The notes: generated from the letters alone by a model not told the origin. DNA of 5,535 nucleotides from Acidimicrobiia bacterium (GCA_019243595.1 JAFAUA010000364.1:1-5535), one strand, 5' to 3'; positions 1-5,267 are shown, counted from the first letter of the stretch. Made by a program: numbers and translations.

Positions 1-71
1 GGCGCTGCCTGGAGCAGCACCGCGACGGCGCTAAGGGCCGCAACGATCAGTCGTGTCCTGGTCGTGCGCAT
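1..71 (-). CDS. Partial leftward gene with N-terminal signal peptide (exported or membrane protein)
   Basis: Only the first 23 codons are inside the window; the gene continues past the left edge. The ATG is at 69-71 on the minus strand. The translation begins MRTTRTRLIVAALSAVAVLL followed by QAA: a short Arg-rich n-region and a hydrophobic Ala/Val/Leu core of about 13 residues, typical of a Sec signal peptide or signal anchor. No lipobox Cys is reached before the edge. A purine-rich GGGAGG lies about 12 nt upstream (84-89), rather far for a Shine-Dalgarno. The product family cannot be named from this fragment. It follows the YbjN gene after a 237-bp gap with its own possible promoters, so it is probably a separate transcript. 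Confidence 0.6.
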   Translation of the reverse strand, partial: MRTTRTRLIVAALSAVAVLLQAA

Positions 72-125
72 ACGAAGTCGGAGCCTCCCGCCCAGGGGCT
101 CCGATTGGGGAAGTTGTGGGCTCGA

Positions 126-154
126 AGGGTACTGACCCGACCCTTACGGAGCAA
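126..154 (-). promoter_or_regulatory. Possible promoter for the left-edge gene (proximal)
   Basis: On the minus strand TTGCTC (149-154) and TACCCT (126-131) are separated by 17 bp, a sigma-70-like arrangement. Transcription would start near 119, giving a leader of roughly 48 nt before the ATG at 71. That leader contains a 6-bp hairpin (80-85 with 97-102) that partly covers the GGGAGG at 84-89. The promoter elements also fall in a local inverted repeat (125-130 with 140-145). The call rests on pattern matching only. Confidence 0.3.
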
Positions 155-257
155 CCTCCAGTTGCCGCTCAACGACGCGATGCGGCCCGAGAAAACTCAC
201 GGTCACGTCGCACTTCCCCGAACGACATCACCGATCCGCACCTCGGGCCGGGGCGTC

Positions 258-286
258 AAGGTAGCGGGAGAGACAACGTCACACAA
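258..286 (-). promoter_or_regulatory. Possible promoter for the left-edge gene (distal)
   Basis: On the minus strand TTGTGT (281-286) and TACCTT (258-263) are 17 bp apart. This lies 23 bp past the YbjN stop codon, so it would open a new leftward transcript with a leader of about 180 nt. It competes with the proximal candidate at 126-154; either, both or neither may be used. Confidence 0.28.
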
Positions 287-308
287 CAGGAATCTGCGAC
301 GTACGCGC

Positions 309-767
309 TTAGCGCTTGAAACGGGATGCAAACGCCAGTTGTAGGACGGGCCGGAAGTACTGCTCCACGTAGGCATAGGTCGAGCCGACGACGCGATCGA
401 GCTCACCGTCGTCCACCGCTGACAGCGGCATCTGGCCGACGAGGTAGACGGCGTCCTCGGCGCCGACCGCGAAGCGCATGCCGAAGAGCTTGGCGTTGCG
501 GCGCAGCAGGTACTCGTAGACCTGGTCCTTGTTCTCCTCGGGGTCGGGCAAGAAGTACGTCTCGTACTGCAGCGTGCGCTGACCCAGCGACAGCCAGATG
601 GTGGTGAAGTCGCGCTCCTCGCCCTTCAGGCGCAGGAACCACCGGTCGACCGACGGGTCCGGGTCGTGGTCGACGGCGACCGCGATCGGGTTCTCGTCGA
701 GCTGGCGCTCGAGCCAGCGCTCGAGCAGCGCCCGGTAGTGGTCGACGTCGCCGAGCTCGTCGGCCAC
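309..767 (-). CDS. YbjN-domain protein downstream of mshA
   Basis: A 152-residue soluble protein with no signal peptide or membrane segment. It begins with an amphipathic helix (DHYRALLERWLERQL, about residues 9-23). The central part has alternating hydrophobic strands (RWFLRLKG, TIWLSLGQRTLQYETYFLPD) and then YEYLLRRNAKLFGMRFAVG. This pattern is that of the YbjN / type-III-secretion-chaperone-like fold, whose members lack a settled biochemical role in actinobacteria. The start is GTG at 765-767, 10 bp after the mshA stop, with no good Shine-Dalgarno, so translational coupling to mshA is likely. In Mycobacterium tuberculosis a YbjN-type gene (Rv0487) also directly follows mshA (Rv0486), so the pairing appears conserved. 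A role tied to mycothiol synthesis is an inference from this neighbourhood only. Confidence 0.8.
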   Translation of the reverse strand: MADELGDVDHYRALLERWLERQLDENPIAVAVDHDPDPSVDRWFLRLKGEERDFTTIWLSLGQRTLQYETYFLPDPEENKDQVYEYLLRRNAKLFGMRFAVGAEDAVYLVGQMPLSAVDDGELDRVVGSTYAYVEQYFRPVLQLAFASRFKR

Positions 768-777
768 TACGGAGCGA

Positions 778-2010
778 TCAAGAGCACTCGACGAGTTGGC
801 GCGCCTCGAGGTCGGCGTACAGCCGCCGCAGGCGGGCGGCCGTCATCGACCAGCGGTAGCCGAGCGCGTCGGCCGCCGCATGGCGACTCATCTCCGCGGC
901 CAGCCGCGGGTTGTCGAGGAGCTCGCTGACGTACGCCGCGTAGGCAGCCGGGTCCCGCCCCTCGACGAGAAACCCGGTGTGGCCGTGGTCGACCAGCGAA
1001 CGCAGACCCCCGACGGCTGCAGCCACGACCGGCGTGCCACATGCGGCCGCTTCCAGTGCGACGAGACCGAACGACTCGGCGCGGCTGGGCACCAGGCAGG
1101 CGTCGGCGGCGCGGTAGTAGGTCGCCAGGTGATCGTGGGGCTCGGCGGGCACGAAGCGCACACGACCGCCGAGGTCGTGGACGTCGACCAGTTCGTGCAG
1201 CCGGCACAGCTCGGCGTCGCCGTCGGGACCGCTGGGACCACCGACGACCACCAGCGTCGCCGCCGGGTACTCCTCGAGGCAGGCCAGCGTGCGCACGGCG
1301 ACGTCGGCACCCTTCAGCGGCTGGATGCGGCCGACGAACAACAGCACTGGGCCGTCGCCCAAGCCGAGCACGGCGCGCGACGCGGCCCGCGGGCCCGGCG
1401 AGAACACGCGGTGGTCGACGCCGGGCGACACGATCTCGATGCGCTCCGAACGCGCCTCGTACAGCCGCTCAAGCTGGGCCTGCTCCTCGCCGGTCGACGC
1501 CAGGATGGCGTCGGAGCAGCCGATGACCTGGGCCTCAGCGCGAGCACGCTGCTCGGGCTCGTCGCCGCACGTCTCGGCTTTGACGCGGGCCAGCGTGTGG
1601 AACGTCGACACCAGCGGCAGCCCGAGGTCGTGCTTGAGCGAATGGCCGGCGACACCCGATAGCCAGTAGTTGGCGTGGATGAGGCCGGGGACGTCGACCG
1701 CCGTCTCCATGCGCCGGTGCACCCCCTCGGTGAACTCGGGCACCAGCTCGGGCAGCTGCTCTTTGGGCACGGCTTCGAGCGGGCCGGCGACCACGTTGTG
1801 GACGCGGAAGCCGGGCTCGACCTCGACGACGTCAGGCAGCCCCGGCTCGAACGCGCGCGTGTAGACGTCGCAGTCGATGCCCGCCAGCGCGAGCGCCGAG
1901 GACAGCTCCCGCACGTAGACGTTCATGCCACCGCCGTCGCCCGAGCCCGGTTGGGCCAGCGGCGACGTGTGCATCGAAAGGACAGCCAGCGAACGCACTA
2001 CGGACAGCAA
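778..2010 (-). CDS. mshA: D-inositol-3-phosphate glycosyltransferase MshA (mycothiol synthesis, step 1)
   Basis: A GT4-family (GT-B fold) enzyme that transfers GlcNAc from UDP-GlcNAc to 1D-myo-inositol 3-phosphate, the committed step of mycothiol synthesis in the cytosol. The N-terminal domain starts with SMHTSPLAQPGSGDGGGMNVYV (residues 12-33 from the TTG), the MshA signature; the usual GDAGG reads GDGGG here. HANYWLSG (112-119) and FHTLARVK (137-144) follow. The C-terminal domain has FVGRIQPLKG (225-234), carrying the Arg and Lys that contact the nucleotide diphosphate. It also has PSRAESFGLVALEA with the E(X)7E pair E312/E320. The 410-residue length is slightly short of mycobacterial MshA. 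The longest start is TTG (2008-2010). GTG at 1996-1998 gives MRSLAVLSMHTSP, which fits the family N-terminus better. It begins 15-27 bp after the HTH gene and ends 10 bp before the YbjN gene, so the three are likely one operon. Confidence 0.93.
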   Translation of the reverse strand: MLSVVRSLAVLSMHTSPLAQPGSGDGGGMNVYVRELSSALALAGIDCDVYTRAFEPGLPDVVEVEPGFRVHNVVAGPLEAVPKEQLPELVPEFTEGVHRRMETAVDVPGLIHANYWLSGVAGHSLKHDLGLPLVSTFHTLARVKAETCGDEPEQRARAEAQVIGCSDAILASTGEEQAQLERLYEARSERIEIVSPGVDHRVFSPGPRAASRAVLGLGDGPVLLFVGRIQPLKGADVAVRTLACLEEYPAATLVVVGGPSGPDGDAELCRLHELVDVHDLGGRVRFVPAEPHDHLATYYRAADACLVPSRAESFGLVALEAAACGTPVVAAAVGGLRSLVDHGHTGFLVEGRDPAAYAAYVSELLDNPRLAAEMSRHAAADALGYRWSMTAARLRRLYADLEARQLVECS

Positions 2011-2025
2011 ACCTAACGAACCCGG

Positions 2026-2445
2026 TCAGGAATCGAGAACTACCGCCTCCGACGACTCCTCCACAGGCGTGTCGATGCCGGGGCTCTGCAGGCCCTCGTT
2101 CTCGTGCTGGAAGGAGATGTACACCTGGATCAACGCCTGCTTCTGGGCCTCGGTGATCGTGGGGTCGCGCAGGATCTCGCCGACGAGATCGTGGTCGCCC
2201 TCGCGCTCCTCGAGGATGCCGGCGCGCACGTACAGCGTCTCGGCCGAGATGCGCAGGGCCTTGGCGATCTGCTGCAGGATCTCCGCCGACGGCTTGCGCA
2301 GGCCGCGCTCGATCTGGCTCAGGTAGGGGTTGGAGATCCCCGCCATGTCGGAGAGCTTCCGGAGCGACAAACGGGCTGAGCCGCGCTGCTCACGGATGAA
2401 CTCCCCGAGATCCCGCATCCGCGTCTGAATGTCCTCCATGGCCAC
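2026..2445 (-). CDS. Cro/C1 (XRE)-type HTH transcriptional regulator
   Basis: A 139-residue regulator with an N-terminal Cro/C1 helix-turn-helix at about residues 13-72 (LGEFIREQR, LSLRKLSDMAGISNPYLSQI, ERGLRKPSAEILQQIAKAL). The putative recognition helix is SNPYLSQIE. The C-terminal part is acidic and helical, with PTITEAQKQALIQVYISFQ (about 95-113), a tail also typical of a widespread actinobacterial group of small HTH proteins that I associate with mycobacterial Rv0474. Signal and targets are not evident, and no metal- or ligand-binding domain is visible. The start is either GTG at 2443-2445 or ATG at 2437-2439 (MEDIQTRM). Neither has a Shine-Dalgarno, which together with a -10-like TAGCCT 7 nt upstream of the GTG suggests a leaderless mRNA. 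As first gene of the mshA unit it may autoregulate it. Confidence 0.88.
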   Translation of the reverse strand: MAMEDIQTRMRDLGEFIREQRGSARLSLRKLSDMAGISNPYLSQIERGLRKPSAEILQQIAKALRISAETLYVRAGILEEREGDHDLVGEILRDPTITEAQKQALIQVYISFQHENEGLQSPGIDTPVEESSEAVVLDS

Positions 2446-2458
2446 GGTGCGAAGGCTA
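2446..2458 (-). promoter_or_regulatory. Possible leaderless promoter of the HTH-mshA-ybjN unit
   Basis: In the 44-bp gap after the HD-GYP stop, the minus strand carries TAGCCT (2453-2458), matching TANNNT. It sits exactly 7 nt before the GTG at 2445, the spacing expected when the start codon is also +1. No convincing -35 is present (TCGGGA at 17 bp). The lack of a Shine-Dalgarno for the HTH gene is consistent with it. Confidence 0.3.
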
Positions 2459-2489
2459 TGTCAGTTGCCTTGCCGTCCCGAGGAGGCCT

Positions 2490-3227
2490 TTAGGCGGGAG
2501 TCGTGATCGGCACCAGCCGTTCGCACAGCGGCGCGAACACCTTGGCCACGTCGGGGTCGAACTGGGTGCCGCCCATGCGCTCGATCTCCTCGGCCGCGTA
2601 GCTCAACGGAAGCGCCGCCCGATACGGCCGGTCGGTGGTCATGGCGTCGAAGGCATCGACGATGCTGAACACCCGCGCCGGCATCGGGATCTCCTCGCCC
2701 TTGAGACCTTCGGGATAGCCGGAGCCGTCGAACATCTCGTGGTGGTAGCGGACGATCTCCGCCGCCCCTTTGAGGAAGGGGATGCTCGACACCATCTGGT
2801 AGCCGATCAGCGGATGGGTGCGCATGACACGCCACTCGGCCGCGGTGAGCGGCCCGGGCTTGCCCAAGATGCGCTCGGGGATGCCGACCTTGCCGGCGTC
2901 GTGGAGCAGGAACCCGTACTCGGCGTCGGGGTGGTCGGCGGCGATGCCGAGGGCCTGCATCAGGGCCATGCCGTAGACGCGGCAGCGCTCCAGGTGCTGG
3001 CCGGTGTAGGCGTCCTTGGCCTCGACGACGAAGGCGAGCGAGCGGATCGTCTCCAGGTACGCAGTCTTGAGCTCGGAGAGCGCAACCTCGAGCTCCTCGG
3101 CGCGACTGCGCTCCCGCTTGTAGATCTCGGTGATGTCCTGGGTGAAGACGAGGAGCTGGCGCTGCAGCGCCTCGGAATCCTGCGCGAGGGTCGGGAACTG
3201 CGGGAGCTCGGATCGGGGCTCGGCCAT
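2490..3227 (-). CDS. HD-GYP domain cyclic-di-GMP phosphodiesterase
   Basis: A 245-residue cytosolic protein. An N-terminal stretch (about 20-62) reads as coiled coil and leads without a sensory domain into an HD-GYP domain (about 62-240). All hallmark residues are present: H78 (TGQHLERC), H109/D110 with K113 (LLHDAGKVGIP), H138 (THPLIG), H162/H163, the GYP signature HHEMFDGSGYP (162-172) and D191 (DAFDAMTTDRPYR). HD-GYP enzymes linearise c-di-GMP to pGpG or GMP; the intact metal ligands and GYP loop predict activity. The frame stays open upstream to 3356, but that part overlaps the response regulator and looks like out-of-frame sequence. ATG at 3225-3227 is chosen because GGGGAG sits 8 nt upstream (3236-3241). 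It lies 19 bp after the response-regulator stop. In RpfG-type proteins receiver and HD-GYP are fused; here they are separate genes. Confidence 0.92.
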   Translation of the reverse strand: MAEPRSELPQFPTLAQDSEALQRQLLVFTQDITEIYKRERSRAEELEVALSELKTAYLETIRSLAFVVEAKDAYTGQHLERCRVYGMALMQALGIAADHPDAEYGFLLHDAGKVGIPERILGKPGPLTAAEWRVMRTHPLIGYQMVSSIPFLKGAAEIVRYHHEMFDGSGYPEGLKGEEIPMPARVFSIVDAFDAMTTDRPYRAALPLSYAAEEIERMGGTQFDPDVAKVFAPLCERLVPITTPA

Positions 3228-3246
3228 GGCGCTCGCTCCCCGGCCC

Positions 3247-3606
3247 CTACGTCCCGACCAGGTTCTGGACGTGCTCGAGCAGCTCGAGCGAGGAGAACGG
3301 CTTGCCGAGGAAGTCGTCGGCGCCCGCGGCCCGGCTGGCGTCCTCGGTCTCGACATCGTCGCGGGCGGTGAGCATCAACACGCGTGCGTCGTGGTGGTCC
3401 ATCTGCCGGCACACGTCCACGCCGTCTATACCCGGCATCATCACGTCGAGGATGACGAGGCGTGGCTTGCGCTCGGTGATCATCTGCAGAGCCAGTTGCC
3501 CATTGGGCGCTTCGAGCACTTCGTAGTCGTCGGCTTCGAGCACCGCCCGCACGACCTTGCGCACGAGGTCGTCATCGTCAACGACGAGCACGACCCGGTC
3601 GTTCAC
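3247..3606 (-). CDS. Stand-alone response regulator receiver (REC) protein
   Basis: A 119-residue single-domain CheY-like receiver with no output domain. It has the acidic cluster D10-D13 after VVLVV, the phospho-acceptor D54 in VILDVMMPGIDG, the switch Thr T80 (LMLTARDD) and the conserved Lys K102 in GKPFSS. The start is GTG at 3604-3606, overlapping the TGA of the upstream RsiG-like gene by 4 bp (GTGA), a sign of translational coupling. A weak GGAG lies 11 nt upstream inside that gene. No histidine kinase is in the window, so the phosphodonor is an orphan or distant kinase. The neighbouring HD-GYP protein, which starts 19 bp downstream and lacks its own receiver, is the natural output partner; the RsiG-like protein is the other candidate. 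Both partnerships are inferred. Confidence 0.93.
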   Translation of the reverse strand: MNDRVVLVVDDDDLVRKVVRAVLEADDYEVLEAPNGQLALQMITERKPRLVILDVMMPGIDGVDVCRQMDHHDARVLMLTARDDVETEDASRAAGADDFLGKPFSSLELLEHVQNLVGT

Positions 3607-4145
3607 TTCAGAAGAGACTCCACGCTCACCTCGCCGGTCTTGTACCGGCGAACGATCTCCGCTTGGAGAGCGTCGAGGCGATCGTGAAGCCCACGCCTGC
3701 GGTCCGAGACGGTGCGCTCGTAGTCGGTCAGGCGGTCGACGAGCTGGCGCAGCTCGTCGTCGGTGATCTGGCCCAGCCCCAGTAGTGACGACTCATGGAG
3801 GATGCCCTCGAGCTCGACGATCATGCGGCTGGCGTCGTCGGGCACCCCAAGGCTCGTCGGCCTCACGTTGGCGATACCGCCGGAAGTCGACACCCCGTGG
3901 CCGAGGATCTCGGGGAGCATGTCGACGATGTCGCCGGCGTCGGACGGGCCCTTGCCCTCGGCCCGCCGGGCGAGCTCGGCGGCCACGATGTCGAGGCGCC
4001 CCTGGGTCTGGCGACGGACGAACGACAGCCCGTCCTCGGCCCGCCGGCACTCGTCGCGCATGCTCCGGACTTCTTCGATCGAACGGCTCTGCAGGTCGCC
4101 GAGATAATCGGCCTCGAGTAGCCGATCGAGCTCTCCGGTAGGCAT
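3603..4145 (-). CDS. rsiG: RsiG-family c-di-GMP-binding anti-sigma factor candidate ("aerial mycelium formation protein" type)
   Basis: About 180 residues, largely helical, with no membrane segment. In Streptomyces, RsiG is an antiparallel coiled coil that binds c-di-GMP and then sequesters the sporulation sigma factor WhiG. Each ligand-binding helix carries E(X)3S(X)2R(X)3Q(X)3D. Numbering from the GTG at 4148, helix 1 has this exactly: E38, S42, R45, Q49, D53. Helix 2 has E144, S148, R151, H155, D159, with His in place of Gln. Other family-like blocks are LSFVRRQTQGRLDIVAAEL, DMLPEIL, ITDDELRQLVDRLTDYERTVS and the C-terminal EIVRRYKTGEVSVESLL. The start may be ATG (4143-4145) or GTG (4146-4148); neither has a clear Shine-Dalgarno. 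It lies 21-24 bp after sodX and overlaps the response regulator by 4 bp. Family membership comes from motifs recalled, not a search. The sigma partner is unknown. Confidence 0.82.
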   Translation of the reverse strand: MPTGELDRLLEADYLGDLQSRSIEEVRSMRDECRRAEDGLSFVRRQTQGRLDIVAAELARRAEGKGPSDAGDIVDMLPEILGHGVSTSGGIANVRPTSLGVPDDASRMIVELEGILHESSLLGLGQITDDELRQLVDRLTDYERTVSDRRRGLHDRLDALQAEIVRRYKTGEVSVESLLK

Positions 4146-4169
4146 CACGCCAAGCGTACAAGCAGGGAG

Positions 4170-4502
4170 CTACTCACGGAGCCGCCCGCGTCGCGCTTGG
4201 GGCCAGTATCGGTAGAAGGCGCGGCCGAGAACGAGGCCGGCGTCGACGGCACCGAACGTCCGGCTGTCGGTGCTGGCCGCCGGGTTGTCGCCGACGACGG
4301 TGACGCGGCCGTCGGCGTCGACGTCGGTGACTCGCTTCACGAGGACCCGGTTGGGCTCTCTGGGGTCGACGACCGCCACCACGTCGCCCGGGCTCGGGCG
4401 CAGGCGGGGAAACCGCACCACCAGCAGGCGGTCGCCGGGCTCCAGGGCCGGGCGCATGCTGTCCCCGTTGACGGCCACGCGGCGTAGCGGCCAATGCGTC
4501 AT
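4170..4502 (-). CDS. sodX: Nickel-type superoxide dismutase maturation protease SodX
   Basis: A small S24/S26 signal-peptidase-like protein of 110 residues from the ATG at 4500-4502. It has the catalytic Ser in NGDSMRPALEPGD (S15) and the general-base Lys in RVLVKRV (K56). The third conserved box is GDNPAASTDSRTFG (71-84). It has no hydrophobic anchor, so it should act in the cytosol rather than as a general signal peptidase. Its expected substrate is the SodN precursor, cut to expose the Ni-binding His. The frame is open to longer starts (ATG at 4530-4532, or 4557-4559), but those overlap sodN on the other strand and have no clear ribosome site. Divergence from sodN supports the assignment. 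The RsiG-like gene follows after 21-24 bp, so the two may be co-transcribed. Confidence 0.88.
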   Translation of the reverse strand: MTHWPLRRVAVNGDSMRPALEPGDRLLVVRFPRLRPSPGDVVAVVDPREPNRVLVKRVTDVDADGRVTVVGDNPAASTDSRTFGAVDAGLVLGRAFYRYWPQARRGRLRE

Positions 4503-4530
4503 AGGCCGGCCAGGCGGGTAGATATGGGGC
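4496..4530 (+). promoter_or_regulatory. sodN/sodX divergent control region with possible sodN -10 element
   Basis: Only about 28 bp separate the sodX ATG (4502) from the sodN ATG (4531), so each promoter must overlap the opposite gene or its start. On the plus strand TAGATA (4519-4524) lies 6 nt before the sodN ATG, consistent with a leaderless sodN transcript. The -35 would fall near 4496-4501 (GCGTCA), a poor match. GGGG at 4526-4529 would instead serve as ribosome site for a GTG start at 4534. I see no clear Fur/Nur-type inverted repeat. Confidence 0.3.
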
Positions 4531-4944
4531 ATGGTGCTTTCACGTCTGATCTCCATCATTGACCGCGTCCGCCCGCCCCTCGAGGCGCATGCCCACTGCG
4601 ACCTTCCCTGCGGCGTCTACGACCCCGCCCAGGCCCGCATCGAGGCACAGTCGGTCAAGGGCTGCATGGACAAGTTCCAGGCGAGCGATGACCACGACTT
4701 CAAGGCGCGCGCGATCCTCATCAAGGAGGAGCGCTGCGAGCTCGTCAAGCATCACCTCTGGGTGCTCTGGACCGACTACTTCAAGCCCGAGCATCTGGCC
4801 AAGGTGCCCGATCTGAACGATCTGGTCTCGCCGGCCACCGAGAAGGCGGGCGAGGCGAAGAAGACCAACGATCCGGCCGTCGCCCAGCAGCTCCTCGACG
4901 TCATCGACGAGGTGGCCGCCGCCTTCGCCGCGACCAAGGCCTGA
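4531..4944 (+). CDS. sodN: Nickel-containing superoxide dismutase (SodN) precursor
   Basis: Converts superoxide to O2 and H2O2 in the cytosol using a mononuclear Ni site. The Ni-hook motif HCDLPCGVYDPAQARIEA starts at H22. After removal of the first 21 residues, mature His1 (amine and side chain), Cys2 and Cys6 are the Ni ligands, with Asp3 and Tyr9 also conserved. The rest matches the four-helix-bundle body (FKARAILIKEERCELVKHHLWVLW, DYFKPEHLAKVPDL). The mature chain is about 116 residues, against 117 in Streptomyces. The propeptide is longer than the 14 residues I recall for S. coelicolor. ATG at 4531 is used here. GTG at 4534 would give MLSRL, identical to the Streptomyces start, and has GGGG 4 nt upstream. 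Two extra Cys, C45 and C69, lie in the body. SodX, encoded divergently, should process it. Confidence 0.96.
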   Translation: MVLSRLISIIDRVRPPLEAHAHCDLPCGVYDPAQARIEAQSVKGCMDKFQASDDHDFKARAILIKEERCELVKHHLWVLWTDYFKPEHLAKVPDLNDLVSPATEKAGEAKKTNDPAVAQQLLDVIDEVAAAFAATKA

Positions 4945-4952
4945 CCGCCGCC

Positions 4953-4984
4953 GGGCCGGCCGTGGCGTGTCACCCGGCCGGCCC
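4953..4984 (+). terminator. GC-rich hairpin after sodN
   Basis: A perfect 10-bp inverted repeat (4953-4962 with 4975-4984, GGGCCGGCCG/CGGCCGGCCC) with a 12-nt loop, starting 8 nt after the sodN stop. No T-tract follows, as is common for hairpin terminators of high-GC actinobacteria. It separates sodN from the tRNA genes. Confidence 0.65.
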
Positions 4985-5024
4985 GAGGCCGTCACCTGAC
5001 CCGTACAGCCGGGACGAGCGCGGC

Positions 5025-5033
5025 TGCTAGAGT
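5025..5033 (+). promoter_or_regulatory. Possible extended -10 promoter of the tRNA pair
   Basis: TGCTAGAGT combines a TGN extension with TAGAGT (5028-5033), a -10 hexamer often seen before stable-RNA genes in actinobacteria. The tRNA-Tyr 5' end is 46 nt downstream, leaving a short leader. The expected -35 position (about 5005-5010) reads ACAGCC, which is poor, so the call rests on the -10. Confidence 0.4.
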
Positions 5034-5078
5034 CACCGCTGCTCCCGGTCCGCCACGGGTCCTGATGGCGGCGCGCCT

Positions 5079-5164
5079 GGACGGGTACCGAAGTTGGTCA
5101 AACGGGGCTGACTGTAGATCAGCTGGCTATGCCTTCGGGGGTTCGAATCCTCCCCCGTCCACCA
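5079..5164 (+). tRNA. tRNA-Tyr (anticodon GTA), CCA encoded
   Basis: Class II tRNA with a long variable arm. The 7-bp acceptor stem GGACGGG (5079-5085) pairs with CCCGTCC (5154-5160), followed by discriminator A5161 and an encoded CCA (5162-5164). The anticodon stem GCTGA/TCAGC (5107-5111 with 5119-5123) encloses the loop CTGTAGA, with anticodon GTA at 5114-5116. The T-arm is GGGGG-TTCGAAT-CCTCC (5137-5153), with one G-T pair. The variable arm (about 5124-5136) is within the size expected for tyrosine tRNA. Confidence 0.96.
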
Positions 5165-5190
5165 TCACATGTTCTGATTTGGCGACACCG

Positions 5191-5265
5191 GCCCAAGTAG
5201 CTCAGGGGCAGAGCAACGTCTTGGTAAGGCGTAGGTCGTGGGTTCGATTCCCACCTTGGGCTCCA
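5191..5265 (+). tRNA. tRNA-Thr (anticodon GGT), CCA encoded
   Basis: Acceptor stem GCCCAAG (5191-5197) pairs with CTTGGGC (5255-5261), then discriminator T5262 and encoded CCA (5263-5265). The D-arm is GCTC...GAGC. The anticodon stem ACGTC/GGCGT (5216-5220 with 5228-5232, one T-G pair) encloses TTGGTAA, with anticodon GGT at 5223-5225. The T-arm is GTGGG-TTCGATT-CCCAC. It sits 26 bp after tRNA-Tyr and is probably co-transcribed. Tyr-Thr tRNA pairs are common in bacteria. Confidence 0.96.
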
Positions 5266-5267
5266 TC

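Noticed and set aside
53..344. Two plus-strand ORFs of 79-88 codons in the left non-coding stretch
   Set aside because: Low-complexity translations, no ribosome site, overlap with the start of the leftward exported-protein gene, and no recognisable domain.
796..1662. Plus-strand 288-codon ORF
   Set aside because: It lies fully antisense to mshA, whose protein motifs are clear. Long antisense ORFs are expected in GC-rich coding DNA.
3228..3356. 43-codon upstream extension of the HD-GYP frame
   Set aside because: It overlaps the response regulator in another frame, and its Ser/Arg-rich translation looks non-coding. ATG 3227 has GGGGAG at 8 nt.
4540..4995. Minus-strand 151-codon ORF opposite sodN
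   Set aside because: It is antisense to the clearly identified sodN and has no independent support.
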